DNA of 64,000 nt from Flammula alnicola (Eukaryota; Basidiomycota; Agaricomycetes; Agaricales; Strophariaceae). Below are positions 22,924 through 33,365 of the stretch, in pieces (within the stretch, counting starts at the first letter, position 1; every line of letters begins with the position of its first letter). The position numbers and the translations under genes are program-made. The stretch is from positions 1 to 64,000 of the forward strand of contig JADNRV010000173.1 in assembly GCA_015499995.1 (NCBI GenBank), written 5' to 3'. Below the pieces are notes generated by a model. It did no database searches and was not told where the DNA came from. It saw only the letters and a list, made by a program, of their open reading frames with translations.

Positions 22924-24736
22924 TCAGTTCTGACCCTCCGACGTGTTACACTTCCTGTCCTTGAACAGCGTAGCCTGATCCAAGACGCTTCCATCCCCAC
23001 TTTTCACAAACTCATGCGTCAAGTGGGTACAATTGTGGAACGTCAATCGGCTCCAGCCATAGTCGGTGTCGATCCCCTTCCGGCTGTAAGGCTGCAGGGT
23101 GCTGTCGAGCGTGTCCAAACCGTCGTAGTGTCCTGCCGCACCATTGACGATGTACCATGGGAATTTGGGGTTATTGAGCTCATTGGGGTCGACAGTACCG
23201 TTGAAGATTGGCGCGGAGCGCTCGAAAGCATGGAAATGCCCTGAGAGAACGAGGTCGACCGAATACTGGTTCAGGATGGATTCGAAGGCGAGTTGACACT
23301 CAGGGCATTGTTCTCCGCTGACGTACCATGGTCGATGACCAGCTAAGTTGTGACAAAGAACGGCATAAGCGAAGTAGTATATATGAGGAGTCGAATATGA
23401 CGCACCAGCGATAACCCATGGCGTCTTCTCCCTATCAACATTCGCCAAATCCTTCTTCAACCAATCGATCTGCTGGTTCATCAATCCGAACGGACCACTA
23501 TCCTCTCCAGGGTTACCCTCCGAACCTCCGGGCTGGTCAGGTCCAATAATCCCGTGGCCAAGATCGGTCTCAGTATCGAACTGGACGTAATGGACCATTC
23601 CATGGTCGAATGAGTACCAGAAATTCTCGAGACCGGCAGATTCGGAAGAGGGCATGCGGAAATGATGGCGGAAGCCGGTGAAATTGGTTTGGCCGGGCAT
23701 ACAGATGGTAACGTCGTAGGTGATGTTGTGGGCTTTGTCTGTTGTGCCACCGTTGTCGCCTAAATCCATTTATCAGAACATGTTCGACTCAAAAAATAAG
23801 ACAAAATTTAAGACTTACAATTCGCCTCATGGTTTCCCGGTCCTACCATCCATGCTTTTTGGCTTGATAATGGCGTCATTTCGTCATAAAACTGGTTAAG
23901 GAGCGACTCGTAGACGTGAACGCCGTCGGAAATAGTAGTGTTCGGAAGGAAGCCTTGGATCTCTTCCTTGAGCCAGTAGTCGGCGTAAGCGATGTCTCCA
24001 GCTGGAGGGATGCGCTTCGTCAGTAACCAGCTCGCGAATGGGGAGGAAGAATCATGGAAGTGATGGAGGTAAGATATGCGAACGACATAGGAAGGGGGTG
24101 CGGTATTAAAGGAGACGGAAGATTGTAGAGCGACATGAAAAGAAAGGATAGAAAAGAGGGGGAGGACTCACGATGCCACAAGAAATCGAAGGTGTTATCC
24201 TCCTGTAACGACTGAATCGTGTTCTTCTGCCCGGGTTTGAGCGGGTTCGATGCCCCCTTTCCGACCGTCGTACTCAATCCTTGTGGGCCAATCAAACCCA
24301 AATCCACCACGACCGCCGTGGTGTATGGAGCGTGGTCGCCTTTCTCTCTCGCCGTCTTAAACGAATAGACCTGGCTCTCGTTCGCATGCACGGGTTGATA
24401 GTAATACTGCGTGTTCGGGAACAGGTGGGTCAGCCGTACGTGGTTGCTGTAAGTGAGCGAGGTGGGGTAGGTTACGCTCTCCGCGTTAGCTGGTGAGGAG
24501 ACGAATGGAAGAAAGTGGGGCGAGAATCCGTAGCGGACAGTGGGCGGCGAAGCAAGCTTGGAGAAAGTGTTCCAGGAGATCTGCATGCCAGTGGGCCCAG
24601 CATATGCGAGGCGTACTTGAACGGGTTCGAATGAGTTCGAAGGCACGCGCACATGAGAGATGGAGGGAAGATCTGCAAGCGTGAAGGAGGCCAGACTTGC
24701 GAGGAGCAGCACCAGCTTTTGCTGGGTGGACGCCAT
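22924..24736 (-). CDS. secreted purple acid phosphatase (metallophosphoesterase)
   Basis: Four exons (24736-24172, 24001-23819, 23759-23406, 23342-22924) close to 506 residues. A signal peptide is clear (about residues 1-21, ending SFTLA). An N-terminal fibronectin-like domain carries VRLAYAGPTGMQISWNTF. The metal ligands of the dinuclear centre follow in order: VVDLGLIG near 167, GDIAYADYW, GPGNHEAN, a segment with GHRPWY, and GHFHAFER. The first block reads VDLG where most family members have GDxG with an Asp ligand; here the Asp is kept (VVDLG). The enzyme releases phosphate from organic esters outside the cell or in the vacuole and is usually induced by phosphate shortage. Several NxT/S sites suggest N-glycosylation. 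The intron at 23405-23343 removes an otherwise open stretch, so an unspliced reading would keep the frame but insert 21 foreign residues. Confidence 0.93.
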
Positions 24737-25337
24737 GGCTGCTCGGAACACAGGAGGGAAGTAACGGCGATTTCTCGTAGCATTTATAAAACGCTGGATA
24801 AAAGAGCCGCAATACGTACGCACGTTCGTTCGTAGATTGATTGGCGCTTACTGTTGGGATGAGATGGGACCGACATCGGCTAGCAAGCGTTGCGCTATTT
24901 TTGGCTCAAACAATATAATGTGGATGCTTGTTGGACGACGCTCGTGGAACTATTTCAGGATCCTGTCCTTCAAAAATAACTTTGCTCGAGGGCGAGCGAA
25001 AAGGGCCACTGCATTTAGAATGCTGCAGTTTTGGGCTGTACGCTTCTGCTTTGAGTCTGTTTGAAACATAAGCTGGCGCTGCCTCCGTTGCTTACCACCC
25101 GTACTGGCGTGATGAGTCGCTGATGACAGGTACCAGCATGTGGTGCAGCAAACGTGGGCTTCGAGGACGACAAGGTCACACGAGCACAAGTCATCGATCC
25201 ATATCGAGACTTCGACCGTGCGCCGTGGGACAGAACGGGAGAAGAGGTCTGTGTCACAGCATCACATGACGGAAGTAGACAAAGCGGCTGCCACTCTCTG
25301 CCACTGAGTACTCTGACCTCATAACCAACTTCATACC
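24737..25337. other. divergent promoter interval, 600 bp
   Basis: Separates the starts of the phosphatase (-) and the HNH-type gene (+). No TATA box or other gene seen. GC content drops between 24880 and 25060. Confidence 0.45.
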
Positions 25338-26668
25338 ATGCGCCCTCTACCTAATCCACAGAATATCCACGTTGTTCTTAATCCAAAAGCCGGTGGAGAT
25401 GTATATCTTGATATTCCCTACACTGATATCCGACGCCTAAGCCTCAGTCCTTCGAGGTTACTTCATTACTTTTGCTTCGTAGTTCTCGGTTTGAAAGGGA
25501 CGGTGCACGCTGATGATGATCAAGTGGTTGCTCTGGAGGGAGAAGAAGGTCGTGCACTCAGTATCGGCATTGAAGCTGGTGGTACCTACCTCTATCACAT
25601 CGAAGGCGACGGCGAGTTGCATTTTCTCCAATATTTCACTTCACTGACACTGTCTCAGCACCATTCACTTCGGCACTTGTCGACCCAGAGGCCGTGCAAA
25701 AAGCGGGCAGCAAAGCTTCAGCGTCTTCGCAAGATTACGGGGGGGCTTTTCGGTCGCGTTTGCATAAAAGAGACGGGTTCGGGATATTTACTGGCATACA
25801 TCCAAGTTATTGCCACGGTCAACACATCATTGCACATAGCAAAGGTGATGATGTAGCTATTCGATTTTTCTTCGATGTGTACGTCCGGATTCTGATTATT
25901 TTCAGTGGCTCAATTTAATCATTGAAAATCGACCTCCTTACGATAACGAGGACATTTCTGGCTTTGCCGGGATCGATGATCCAAGAAATGGGTACCTGGA
26001 CTCATCCACCGTCCACGTTGACGCGTCGAGGAAGCGTGTTTTCATCTTCAAGGTACTGTAGTTCCATGGCCTCTTCGATCAAATCACACCCTTATTATCT
26101 ACAGACGCCCAACTGTTACCTTCGTCGTGAGGATATTCCGCCGGCTGTGCGTCGCCGTGCTATTCGTCCCGGTAGCGCGCCCCCTCCCAATTGTCGCTTT
26201 ACAATGATGTGGGCGGTTGATAATCCTGATACCATGGGTCTGGATTTCGAATTGCCGTCCGACGCCGCTTTCATTGAACCAACTGCCGATGATCTCCCTT
26301 CTGGTCTTCTTCTGGATTATTTCAATGCGGGAATCATACTCAAGAGGTATTTGAAAGGTAGTGAAAAGCTTGATTCACATCCCTTTCCTCGACCTCCAGA
26401 ACCACCCGTTGTACACCAACAAACTTATATACCGAGGTCGGCTGATAGGAAAAATCTAAATCGACCACCGCCTCCTCCAGGCACCAAATATCAACCGGAG
26501 CAGTATGAGGATGATGAGCAGGATGGGGACCCCGATGAGTACGCTGATGCGATGGTTCTTGGCTTCTGGATGATGTCCGGAAACGCGCGAAAGAGACGTG
26601 AAAGGGAACAGCGAGAGCGTACAGAACGGATTGACAGTTGGATTTCGACCTCGGCCACGGTAGTTTAG
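25338..26668 (+). CDS. HNH-type nuclease-domain protein of mushroom fungi (382 aa)
   Basis: Four exons close: 25338-25581, 25659-25852, 25906-26052 and 26105-26668. The first junction (donor GTACCT) was chosen because it is the only one giving the right phase. The layout follows a lineage-specific family in Agaricomycetes: an N-terminal block beginning LPNPQNIHVVLNPKAGGDVYL with RRLSLSPSRLLHYFCF, then a central HNH_2-like core. In the core, GQHIIAHSKGDDWLNLIIE supplies a histidine pair, RNGYLDSSTVHV supplies the Asn/His, and FKTPNCYLRREDIPP follows. The C-terminal ~130 residues are Pro-rich and acidic, and end in a charged helix (RKRREREQRERTER). Such domains cut nucleic acid when the H-N-H residues bind a metal, but activity is not shown for this family. 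Biological role unknown. Confidence 0.8.
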
Positions 26669-27200
26669 TTTTTTTCCGGTCTCTATTGTCTCTGATTAAT
26701 GTAGTAGAATTGTTACAATTTTTAATCCATTAAATTAATGACCGGCAGCCCGCTTGCTACTTCCTGATCATTACACCTGGCTAGCAGGGCCAAAGAAGTA
26801 GGATATTAATACGGTTTTACATGATGCAGGATATACATGGATATCGATAGCCGCCACGATATCTAATCTAAGCGAGACCTGCATACCACTTTGAGCGTTG
26901 AAAGCGATAGCCGGTCCTACATTTCTCTTCCAGTTCACCACGTTTCGCAGTGAAGGAGAAGAAGCTACGGGATGCAACGGACAGGCGAAAATTGACACCG
27001 CAAATCCTCGGCACAAAAAGATGTATAAATTGGTCCTTATCCCAAGCTTAGCATACATTTCTTGAGAACATTGCGTTAATTTTTCAATCAATGTCAAGCA
27101 AAATGAAAGGACAAAAATTCGACATTTCCTGGCAAAAAGGCTCTATAGCTACATACCTACAATCTACCGGCCCATATGAGTGCAAAAACCCTTGATATGT
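26669..27200. other. convergent intergenic interval
   Basis: The 3' flanks of the HNH-type gene (+) and Mug135-like gene (-). A minus frame of 108 codons (26771-27097) is open, but it lacks splice sites, a family match and coding-like composition. Confidence 0.45.
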
Positions 27201-28106
27201 CTATCCCAGATGAGTCGCCCCAATGACCCTACATATCCCCTTGACTTGAGTCTCTCTCACTCTATTCCCAACTGGACCAACATAGCCAGTATAGTAGCAT
27301 CTCAAATCGTCGTCCGTCAACCTGCGAATGTCAGCCACGGTATTGAGGGGCGGCAGGTTGTGCTATGGGGAATGCATACATAAGTACAACCATCAGGGCA
27401 GCATGAACGAAGACGGATATCATACCTGCACAACAGGATCAGACCCATCTGTTAAAGGAACACATTTGAAGCGGTAGACTCTTCCATCACCAATCAACAT
27501 GTTATAGGACTTCAGGGTCTCCATTCAGTATTAAAGACAATAGAATGAGATGAGCACTACGCACAATTGCAGAGGTTCGCTCAACGGAAGTAAGCCTCGT
27601 ACCAAACCTATCGACCTTGTCTTCAACCTGTCCCACCGAGGTCTGTAGCTGGTCGATCGAGGTCTGTAACTGAGCTAGTCGTTCGTTGATCGAGGTCTGT
27701 GACTGAGCTAGTCGCTCGTTGATCGAGGTCTGTAACTCAGTTTTTAGTTGAGTTAAAGCGGGCTGAAACCAAGCAGGCGCAGCAGCACCCTCTTTCACAA
27801 ACATTTAGATAAAAAGTACTTATGGGAAAGATCAGACTTACGGTCGTGACCAATTTTCGCAGAGACGATTTTTGCCTTGTACGCAACTGCGTCAGCAAGT
27901 ATGAGGGGAGGCACGGTCTGCGCTTCTGTGTATGCGTCGTCAGAATGCATTCACGCCACGGTGGTAAAGAAATGCTCACTGTATGCTATCTCAGCACGCT
28001 GGACATATAAGTGGGCTTCCGCAACATCTTCAGGAATAGGCGGGTCCTGTGGACCAGCGGGAGGATGTACATTGAGATTGGGAGGAGGCAAAGTAACAGG
28101 GGCCAT
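27201..28106 (-). CDS. Mug135-like C-terminal domain protein (227 aa)
   Basis: Five exons (28106-27980, 27925-27842, 27791-27565, 27509-27426, 27362-27201) close to 227 residues. The N-terminus MAPVTLPPPNLNVHPPAGP and the DAVAYKAKIVSAK segment are typical of this mushroom family. The middle (residues 72-140) is a coiled coil built from 11-residue repeats (QTSINERLAQ), coded by a 33-bp tandem repeat. The C-terminal domain shows the family landmarks CVPLTDGSDP, HNLPPLNTVADIRRLTDDDL and CYYTGY. The name comes from the fission yeast meiotically up-regulated gene mug135. Molecular function is unknown. The gene converges with the HNH-type gene. Confidence 0.82.
27655..27735. repeat. 33-bp tandem repeat inside the Mug135-like gene
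   Basis: Units begin with GATCGAGGTCTG at 27655, 27688 and 27721. The first two full units differ at a few positions and the third is partial. The unit length is 11 codons, so copy-number change would lengthen the coiled coil without breaking the frame. Confidence 0.85.
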
Positions 28107-28602
28107 GGAGAATGAATAGAATGACAGTAGGAAAGTAAAATTTCGCTCGGCGGGGTAAATCTGAGCGCGGTATGAAGAGAGGGCAGAAGTGGTTCGAAGT
28201 AGAAGACACAAAGCAGCGCGGCACTCTTTCGTCACGGTAGAAATGGGGGTGGGCATCCACAGTTCGTCTGATGGGCGCATGACTAAGCACACAGCCACAC
28301 GAAAGCGCGCCGCTCTCGCAAAATTCAGCATTTCAAGTTCTGAGTCGTCGTTCTTTCTCGTTCCAGCATAAATATTGTCCACGACGTACCCTTAATAATC
28401 AGGAGCTTTCACGAAATTTGTGGCTGCTGTACATGCTTTTTCTTCCTGCAATATTGGCGGGGCCACCCAAGATATAGGCTGTCACATGTGTGACAGATGT
28501 GCTTGTGTGATGTTTTTGACTGATTGCTTCAGTACCATTTTAAAAAGGCATCTGGCAAGCTGGTTCTCTGCGGTTTGGCAAGTGCAATTTTAAAGTAGAA
28601 AG
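28107..28602. other. 5' flank of the Mug135-like gene
   Basis: Likely promoter of the minus-strand gene. From about 28400 the DNA is rich in short semi-repeats (CTGGCAAGCTGG, TTTGGCAAG, GTCACATGTGTGAC). No gene supported. Confidence 0.4.
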
Positions 28603-28712
28603 CTTTCGAGGCTTGGTTAAATATTTGAGATATATGTGTCTAAAGATGAGATCAATAATGTAATGTCTCATCTTTAGACAGATCTAGCAAAAAGGTTGCC
28701 AAGCCTCGAAAG
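28603..28712. repeat. nested double inverted repeat
   Basis: Outer arms CTTTCGAGGCTTGG (28603-28616) and its exact complement (28699-28712) enclose inner arms TGTCTAAAGATGAGA (28637-28651) and its exact complement (28666-28680). The unit could fold into a long two-part hairpin. It may be the core of a small MITE or a folded non-coding transcript. No target duplication is obvious, and no coding frame crosses it. Confidence 0.75.
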
Positions 28713-30988
28713 AATACTCAATTTAGCGTCGATTCACGTCAAAACCTCAATAATTAGGTGAGAATTGCGCCTATAATCGGTACCGGCGTTTTTGATATGA
28801 CCTTTGGCAGGGAGGCCTTAGATATAATTATGTACAAATAAAGAGGCGCGTCACAGGCCGTGCCCACCCCCAGTAGAAAAGGTGCGCGTCGGGTCATGTG
28901 ATGTGACAGAGTGCGCGACAAATGAGACCGGTAGCGCTTACCTGTTCTGTCTGTCATACCTGTTCACACCCACCATGGGTCGGTTGTCTCCGTCGTCAGT
29001 GGCAGATATGTCTCTCGTTACGTCTGCCTTTCCGTGTATACCAACCTCTTCCAATGGAGCCAACGCGTTGATCATTGAGATGTACTCGTAACCAGGAAGC
29101 GGTTTGGGTTACAGGTTAGTTTCATTCGTTTGGTTTCTATTCGCATTCCTCTTTCTTCTTGTGATTCGCGCTTTCTTGTCCTTGATGTTCTTTTTGATTC
29201 TCCCTCACCTGCTGTGCCCCTTTCTTCATCGCCCATTTTCTTTACTTTTCGCTTTCATCTCTTCTTTCACCCTTTCTGCCTTGGAATGTGTACTTATCAT
29301 GTACCTTTCTCTCTAGGCCGACCGCCTCTCCAAAACAACCGCTACCCTCGCCTGGCTCTTCCACGTCCAATCGTCCAGTATCTATTCCCGCTCGCTCGAT
29401 TGTTACTGCACTATCCAGTGCCGAAGGAGCCTATCGAGGCATTTGAGAACCACGTACGTGCTTCACGGCATTCTCTCTTCACTCCAATCTCCTCTTAGTC
29501 GCTTCCATCATCTCGACCACACGTTTCTCTTTCTGTCCTCCTTTTCCCTTTTTGCTCGTTAACTGATATATGATGTGATTCGCGTTAACAGGTAATCACA
29601 GTGATGAATTACACAGGCCAATCAAGAGAGTTCCTCAAGAAGCGTACAAATAGAATACACATCGCTCAACCACCGCAGTCTCTCAGGCCACGAGACTCTA
29701 GCAACAAGCATCGCTCGCCACCCATCAGTCATAGCGTATCCTTTCCAGACGACGCCAACCCCACCGGCGGTGGCGGCGGCAACAACTGCCTATCCTACAA
29801 CTTCAGCCAAAACCAGGGTACCCATCCCCGTACCCATCCAAGTTTGAACAGGCCACCGCAGTCCGGACCCGGACGCCAACACGACGCATCACAGCACCTT
29901 CTGGGTCTTCGAGCTCGGGTAAGTCGTTAATTCCTTTTGTATTTTTCTCCAATCTTTCGTTCTCTTCTACCGTTCTCATTTCCGGTCGTTCACGATCTTC
30001 TGGTACTCTCTTTCCACGCGTCTTTTTTTTCCCATCGTCTTCACTCGATTTCTCTCCTTCTTTTCGTATTTCGTTTTGCTTATATATCCCTCTTCCGGCA
30101 GAATCTAACCCATCCCGGTACCCACCAACTCATCCACCACCGCCCATGCCACCGGCAACCCTGACGCCCCCGGCGCTGGCAACTAGCTTGACTTCCTCTC
30201 CGGCTCACACCCCTCCAGCGGGCGAGAGTCAATGTTCTAGGACCCTGGAGGCGGCTCTGGCGGTGATCATAGTGGTATGTTCGGTGCCGGCGGCCGGGTG
30301 AAAGAGCGCACGCTGGGAGCTCTGCTGGTACGGGGGCAAGTGGAGAGGGTGGGATGGTGATGAGCATCAGCGGTGGTGGCGCGAAGAGGAAGGTCGACGA
30401 AGGTGTATGTGGGTATGGGTGCTGGCGGCGTTAATGGACATGGTAATGTGAATGGCTTCTTTGTGTTTTCTTAAATCTTTGTGTGTTTCTTTAGGACTGT
30501 TTCCTCCCAAATGGATCATAGCCAGCTGCAAATCCGCGTTGAATCTAACCACCACTGGGACCATCTCAGGACGACAATTACTATGGGTTAGGGTCGTATT
30601 GTAACGCTACGAGTAGCCAGTTATAAGAATAACATAAGATGGTAGGGAGGTAACGACACTTCCAATAGAGACAAGAATGATTGGCCGTCCAATCCACTAA
30701 GATAGAATAGGAATTTTAATTTCTATCTGGTAGCAGATATTTCCTTGTCGCATTAAATTATTTCCCTTTTTGGCACTTGAAGTTAGTCGCAATATATGGC
30801 CAAGCTAGGCCTAACAACGCGCCAGCGCACCGCCTCGTGTGGGCGTCTTCCTTCCTTCCCCTCAACATGCTCGGGCAATCCGCAAGTTGCCTCGATGGCT
30901 CCAATGGCCATGGGTGCGTGCTGAGTTACTGTGCTGAGCATCTGGTATGCATTATTACCTGTACTGAACGACAATCGTCTTGCAGACC
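28713..30988. other. unresolved region with exon-like segments on the plus strand
   Basis: Pyrimidine-rich tracts ending in AG alternate with GC-rich Pro/Thr/Ser-coding stretches. The exon-like segments are 29318-29452 (donor GTACGT), 29592-29918 (donor GTAAGT) and a segment after the acceptor at 30102. Each has two open frames and I could not find one phase that joins them all; one joining frame meets a stop after about 40 codons. It may be a real low-complexity gene or a decayed one. A 38-codon ATG frame at 28975 precedes it. Confidence 0.3.
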
Positions 30989-31018
30989 TGACGATAAGGA
31001 GGCGCCTCCTTATCGTCA
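30989..31018. repeat. perfect 30-bp palindrome
   Basis: TGACGATAAGGAGGC (30989-31003) is followed at once by its exact reverse complement (31004-31018), with no spacer. It lies 38 bp before the start codon of the next gene, so it falls in the 5' leader or, if translation starts upstream, in coding sequence. Confidence 0.9.
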
Positions 31019-31055
31019 AGCTGATCATACCCCAGGCCATCGCCCAGCTCCTGCC

Positions 31056-32258
31056 ATGCATCCCGACGACCTAAACCACGAAAGGGAGGGCCTTTTAGGA
31101 GGGCAGAACATGACGTATGGTGCAGTTGGACGAGGTCCAGTTTTTGTGACAAGACGCAAGTACTGGTCCCTACCACCATCCTACAAGGCTCTCGGGCTCC
31201 CCCTTGGGCTTGCGGCACTGTTCTTGCTTCTTGGTTTTCTGGCAGGTTATTTCTCGAACGACGCGATCAATGCTGGTCTGCACGATATCATTCGCCATAA
31301 GTGGTCTCTTGAGGAGAATCGACACGCAATCACCAGAGACGCATGGGCTGTCGAGACTCGAGAACACGAGGAACTGCGGCTTAAGATCCATCACGAGATA
31401 TGTTGGAGGATAAAAGAGCAGAGAGTGAGATGAATTGGAAATCCGAATGGGCTGCTATGGAAAAGGAGCGACGCGCATGGGCTCGCGAGCAGGAGGAACA
31501 TGCTAGACGAGCTGACGAGGAAAGGCAAGAGGAGGAGAAGAGAGAACGCGAAGAACGCGACGAGGAGGCCAGACAGAGAGATGGCATGTCATGGGCTGGT
31601 TTGGAGCCGAACCATTGCTTGCGCTACGGCGTGAAGGAGTACACTGCCACGCTTACCCACGTTCCTCTGGGTTTCAACGCTATCGAAGAATGTCACAAGA
31701 AATCGATAGAGATTCACGGAAGGCAATGGTTGCCGTCTCTCTGCGAAGATCAGGTCCGCCACATATAAATATTCGCTCAGAGATGACCTTCTCTGACCAT
31801 TATGCAGGGAATTTGCGGCCGAGTTACAGCGCATTGGCAGGTGGACGCTAATGAGGCGATGTGCACTCCTTGGTGGGGTGCGTTTCAAGATAAGGTAAAG
31901 CCGTTCTTAGTTCCAAATGGTCCGAGGTTCACTTTCTCCTTCAGGGATGTGTTGAATCTGGAATTCGCGTCAGTAATTCTGCACGAACGCTATGATTTTC
32001 GCTTAACTTTCGAACTATTTTAGCGCCATGAAGCCCGATTGGAGAGTATCCAAGACACCACCAATTGGGAAGCTCTCTGCAGTACTACTCCAGCCAATAT
32101 AAATGGTATGCATTATGGTGGACCTACTTCTTGCACCGGTTGGGTACGTTTTTGCAAACATATTTTCTATAAATTCTTTACTCACGCTCCTTGTCGTTGA
32201 GCAGGGATTGTTTGGAGTATGGGGTATATGGCTTGTCGATGACAATAGCTGCCGGTGA
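31056..32258 (+). CDS. membrane-anchored coiled-coil protein with Cys/Trp-rich C-terminal domain (frame break)
   Basis: This matches an uncharacterised Agaricomycete family. A short cytosolic leader is followed by one membrane helix (about residues 47-66, GLAALFLLLGFLAGYF) and the SNDAINAGL motif, then a long charged coiled coil and a C-terminal domain with conserved Cys and Trp. C-terminal landmarks are CLRYGVKEYTATL, AIEECHKKSIEIHG, WWGAFQDKG, LCSTTPANINGMHYGGPTSC and GVWGIWLVDDNSC. Exons after the coiled coil are secure: to 31753, 31808-31894, 31945-31968, 32024-32143 and 32205-32258. Between the helix part (frame of 31056) and the coiled-coil part (frame of 31400) the reading frame changes between about 31384 and 31437. 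Either one base is missing, or a weak intron such as 31350-31408 is used. Upstream an intron-like segment (30945-30985) is present, but splicing it would create a stop. Function unknown. Confidence 0.65.
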
Positions 32259-33105
32259 ATGAGATTGCGACTTTTTGGTTGCTGTTTGACTGTAAAATAT
32301 AACCAATCTTAGCCTTTCTTGTCATGTTATTCCAGAACCGTTGTAGTACTTATGTACATTATGTATATTGTTTCCTTGAGAGGAATTACGATCGACAATA
32401 ATTTCTAGTATGAAACATTTGAGAGGATACTCAGGTGAAATAATACCTTAAGAATGACTATTCGTCGACAGCCTCTTACCTATGGAAACTGAGCGCTTGA
32501 GCCTCCAAAGCCTTTGACGAACATGGCGCGGCTGCTAGCCCTCCTATCCACAGCCTTGACGTGGTCGATGCCCGACCCACTCAACACTCCCACCCTACAC
32601 ACCCCACATCCCCGCCTCATCAAACTGTAAGATCTTCCAGTCTACCGACCTCTTCCTCGCTGGCACTGTCACCGCTAGCGTGAGTTTTTCCCTCCTCTCC
32701 TCGGATGATTCGTAAACTCGCCCCCTGTTGCGTTGCAGTCTTCCGATCAGCTTCCAACTTTGCTACAGGAACAGAAAAAGTAATTGCCTTTGTCTTTGCC
32801 TTTGTCTCGGGCTCAAAAGCGATAAATGTGTCTCGACAAAAAGGGAAATGTGTCATAGACATGGAGAGGAGAGCATCAAAACTCAGTGGAAAACCGACGC
32901 GTCTCGTCAGATGACGCCACTCGATCAAGATGCCCAGGCGTGTCGCAGCCTCGTTTTCCATGAAAGTAGGTGTATCGGAGTTCAAGGCTTTCGAACGGTG
33001 TATTAATCATAGAGGGGAGGGGACGGAAAGGGGTAGACGCATCGGGTGGAATAAGCATCATTTTGGGACGCAAATACTCAGAGTCGGACAATAAAAATCT
33101 CTAGG
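32259..33105. other. no confident gene; possible decayed coding DNA
   Basis: The minus strand carries two overlapping open frames (about 32620-32985 and 32876-33091) with ordinary protein-like composition. They switch frame without splice sites, as expected for decayed sequence. No family recognised. It adjoins the fragment mosaic at 33106-33590. Confidence 0.35.
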
Positions 33106-33271
33106 TGTTGTTTCTTCTATTTCTCCGGCAAGAAATATCTCATCAAGGATGGCGTAAACCTGACAAGTCGGTGGATCAGTTGTTGGTAAAAAAAAAACGC
33201 AAACGTATCATCATTACTTTGTAGAAATTGAAAACAAGGTCGAGTTCGCAAACGTTATCGAAGAAGGAATC
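33106..33271 (-). pseudogene. APS2: fragment of AP-2 complex sigma subunit gene
   Basis: The minus strand encodes DSFFDNVCELDLVFNFYK up to 33218. An intron with GTAATG donor and TTGTCAG acceptor follows (33217-33160), then VYAILDEIFLAGEIEET. This is the highly conserved C-terminal half of the clathrin adaptor AP-2 small (sigma) subunit, complete with what appears to be the original intron. The homology starts abruptly at 33271 and ends at 33106, and lacks both the N-terminal ~90 residues and the usual last 20. A functional copy is expected elsewhere in the genome. The retained intron argues for DNA-level capture or segmental duplication rather than retrocopying. Confidence 0.72.
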
Positions 33272-33365
33272 TGTGTAGATCCATGAGTAATTGTGGCGAT
33301 AACGGTAGGACAATCTGAACGAACCAAGGGTTTCCAGACTCTTTTTTCTTTGAAACGCCTAGAAC

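Noticed and set aside
22753..23244. Plus-strand 163-codon frame
   Set aside because: Antisense shadow of the purple acid phosphatase exon 4, which has clear catalytic motifs.
26771..27097. Minus-strand open frame of 108 codons
   Set aside because: No splice sites, family resemblance or promoter signs; it fits a chance frame in a convergent 3' interval.
27655..27735. Possible CRISPR-like array
   Set aside because: The units are contiguous in-frame coding repeats without spacers; the genome is eukaryotic.
31056..31437. Treating the helix half and coiled-coil half as two separate genes
   Set aside because: Both halves belong in order to one known architecture, and no promoter or terminator separates them.
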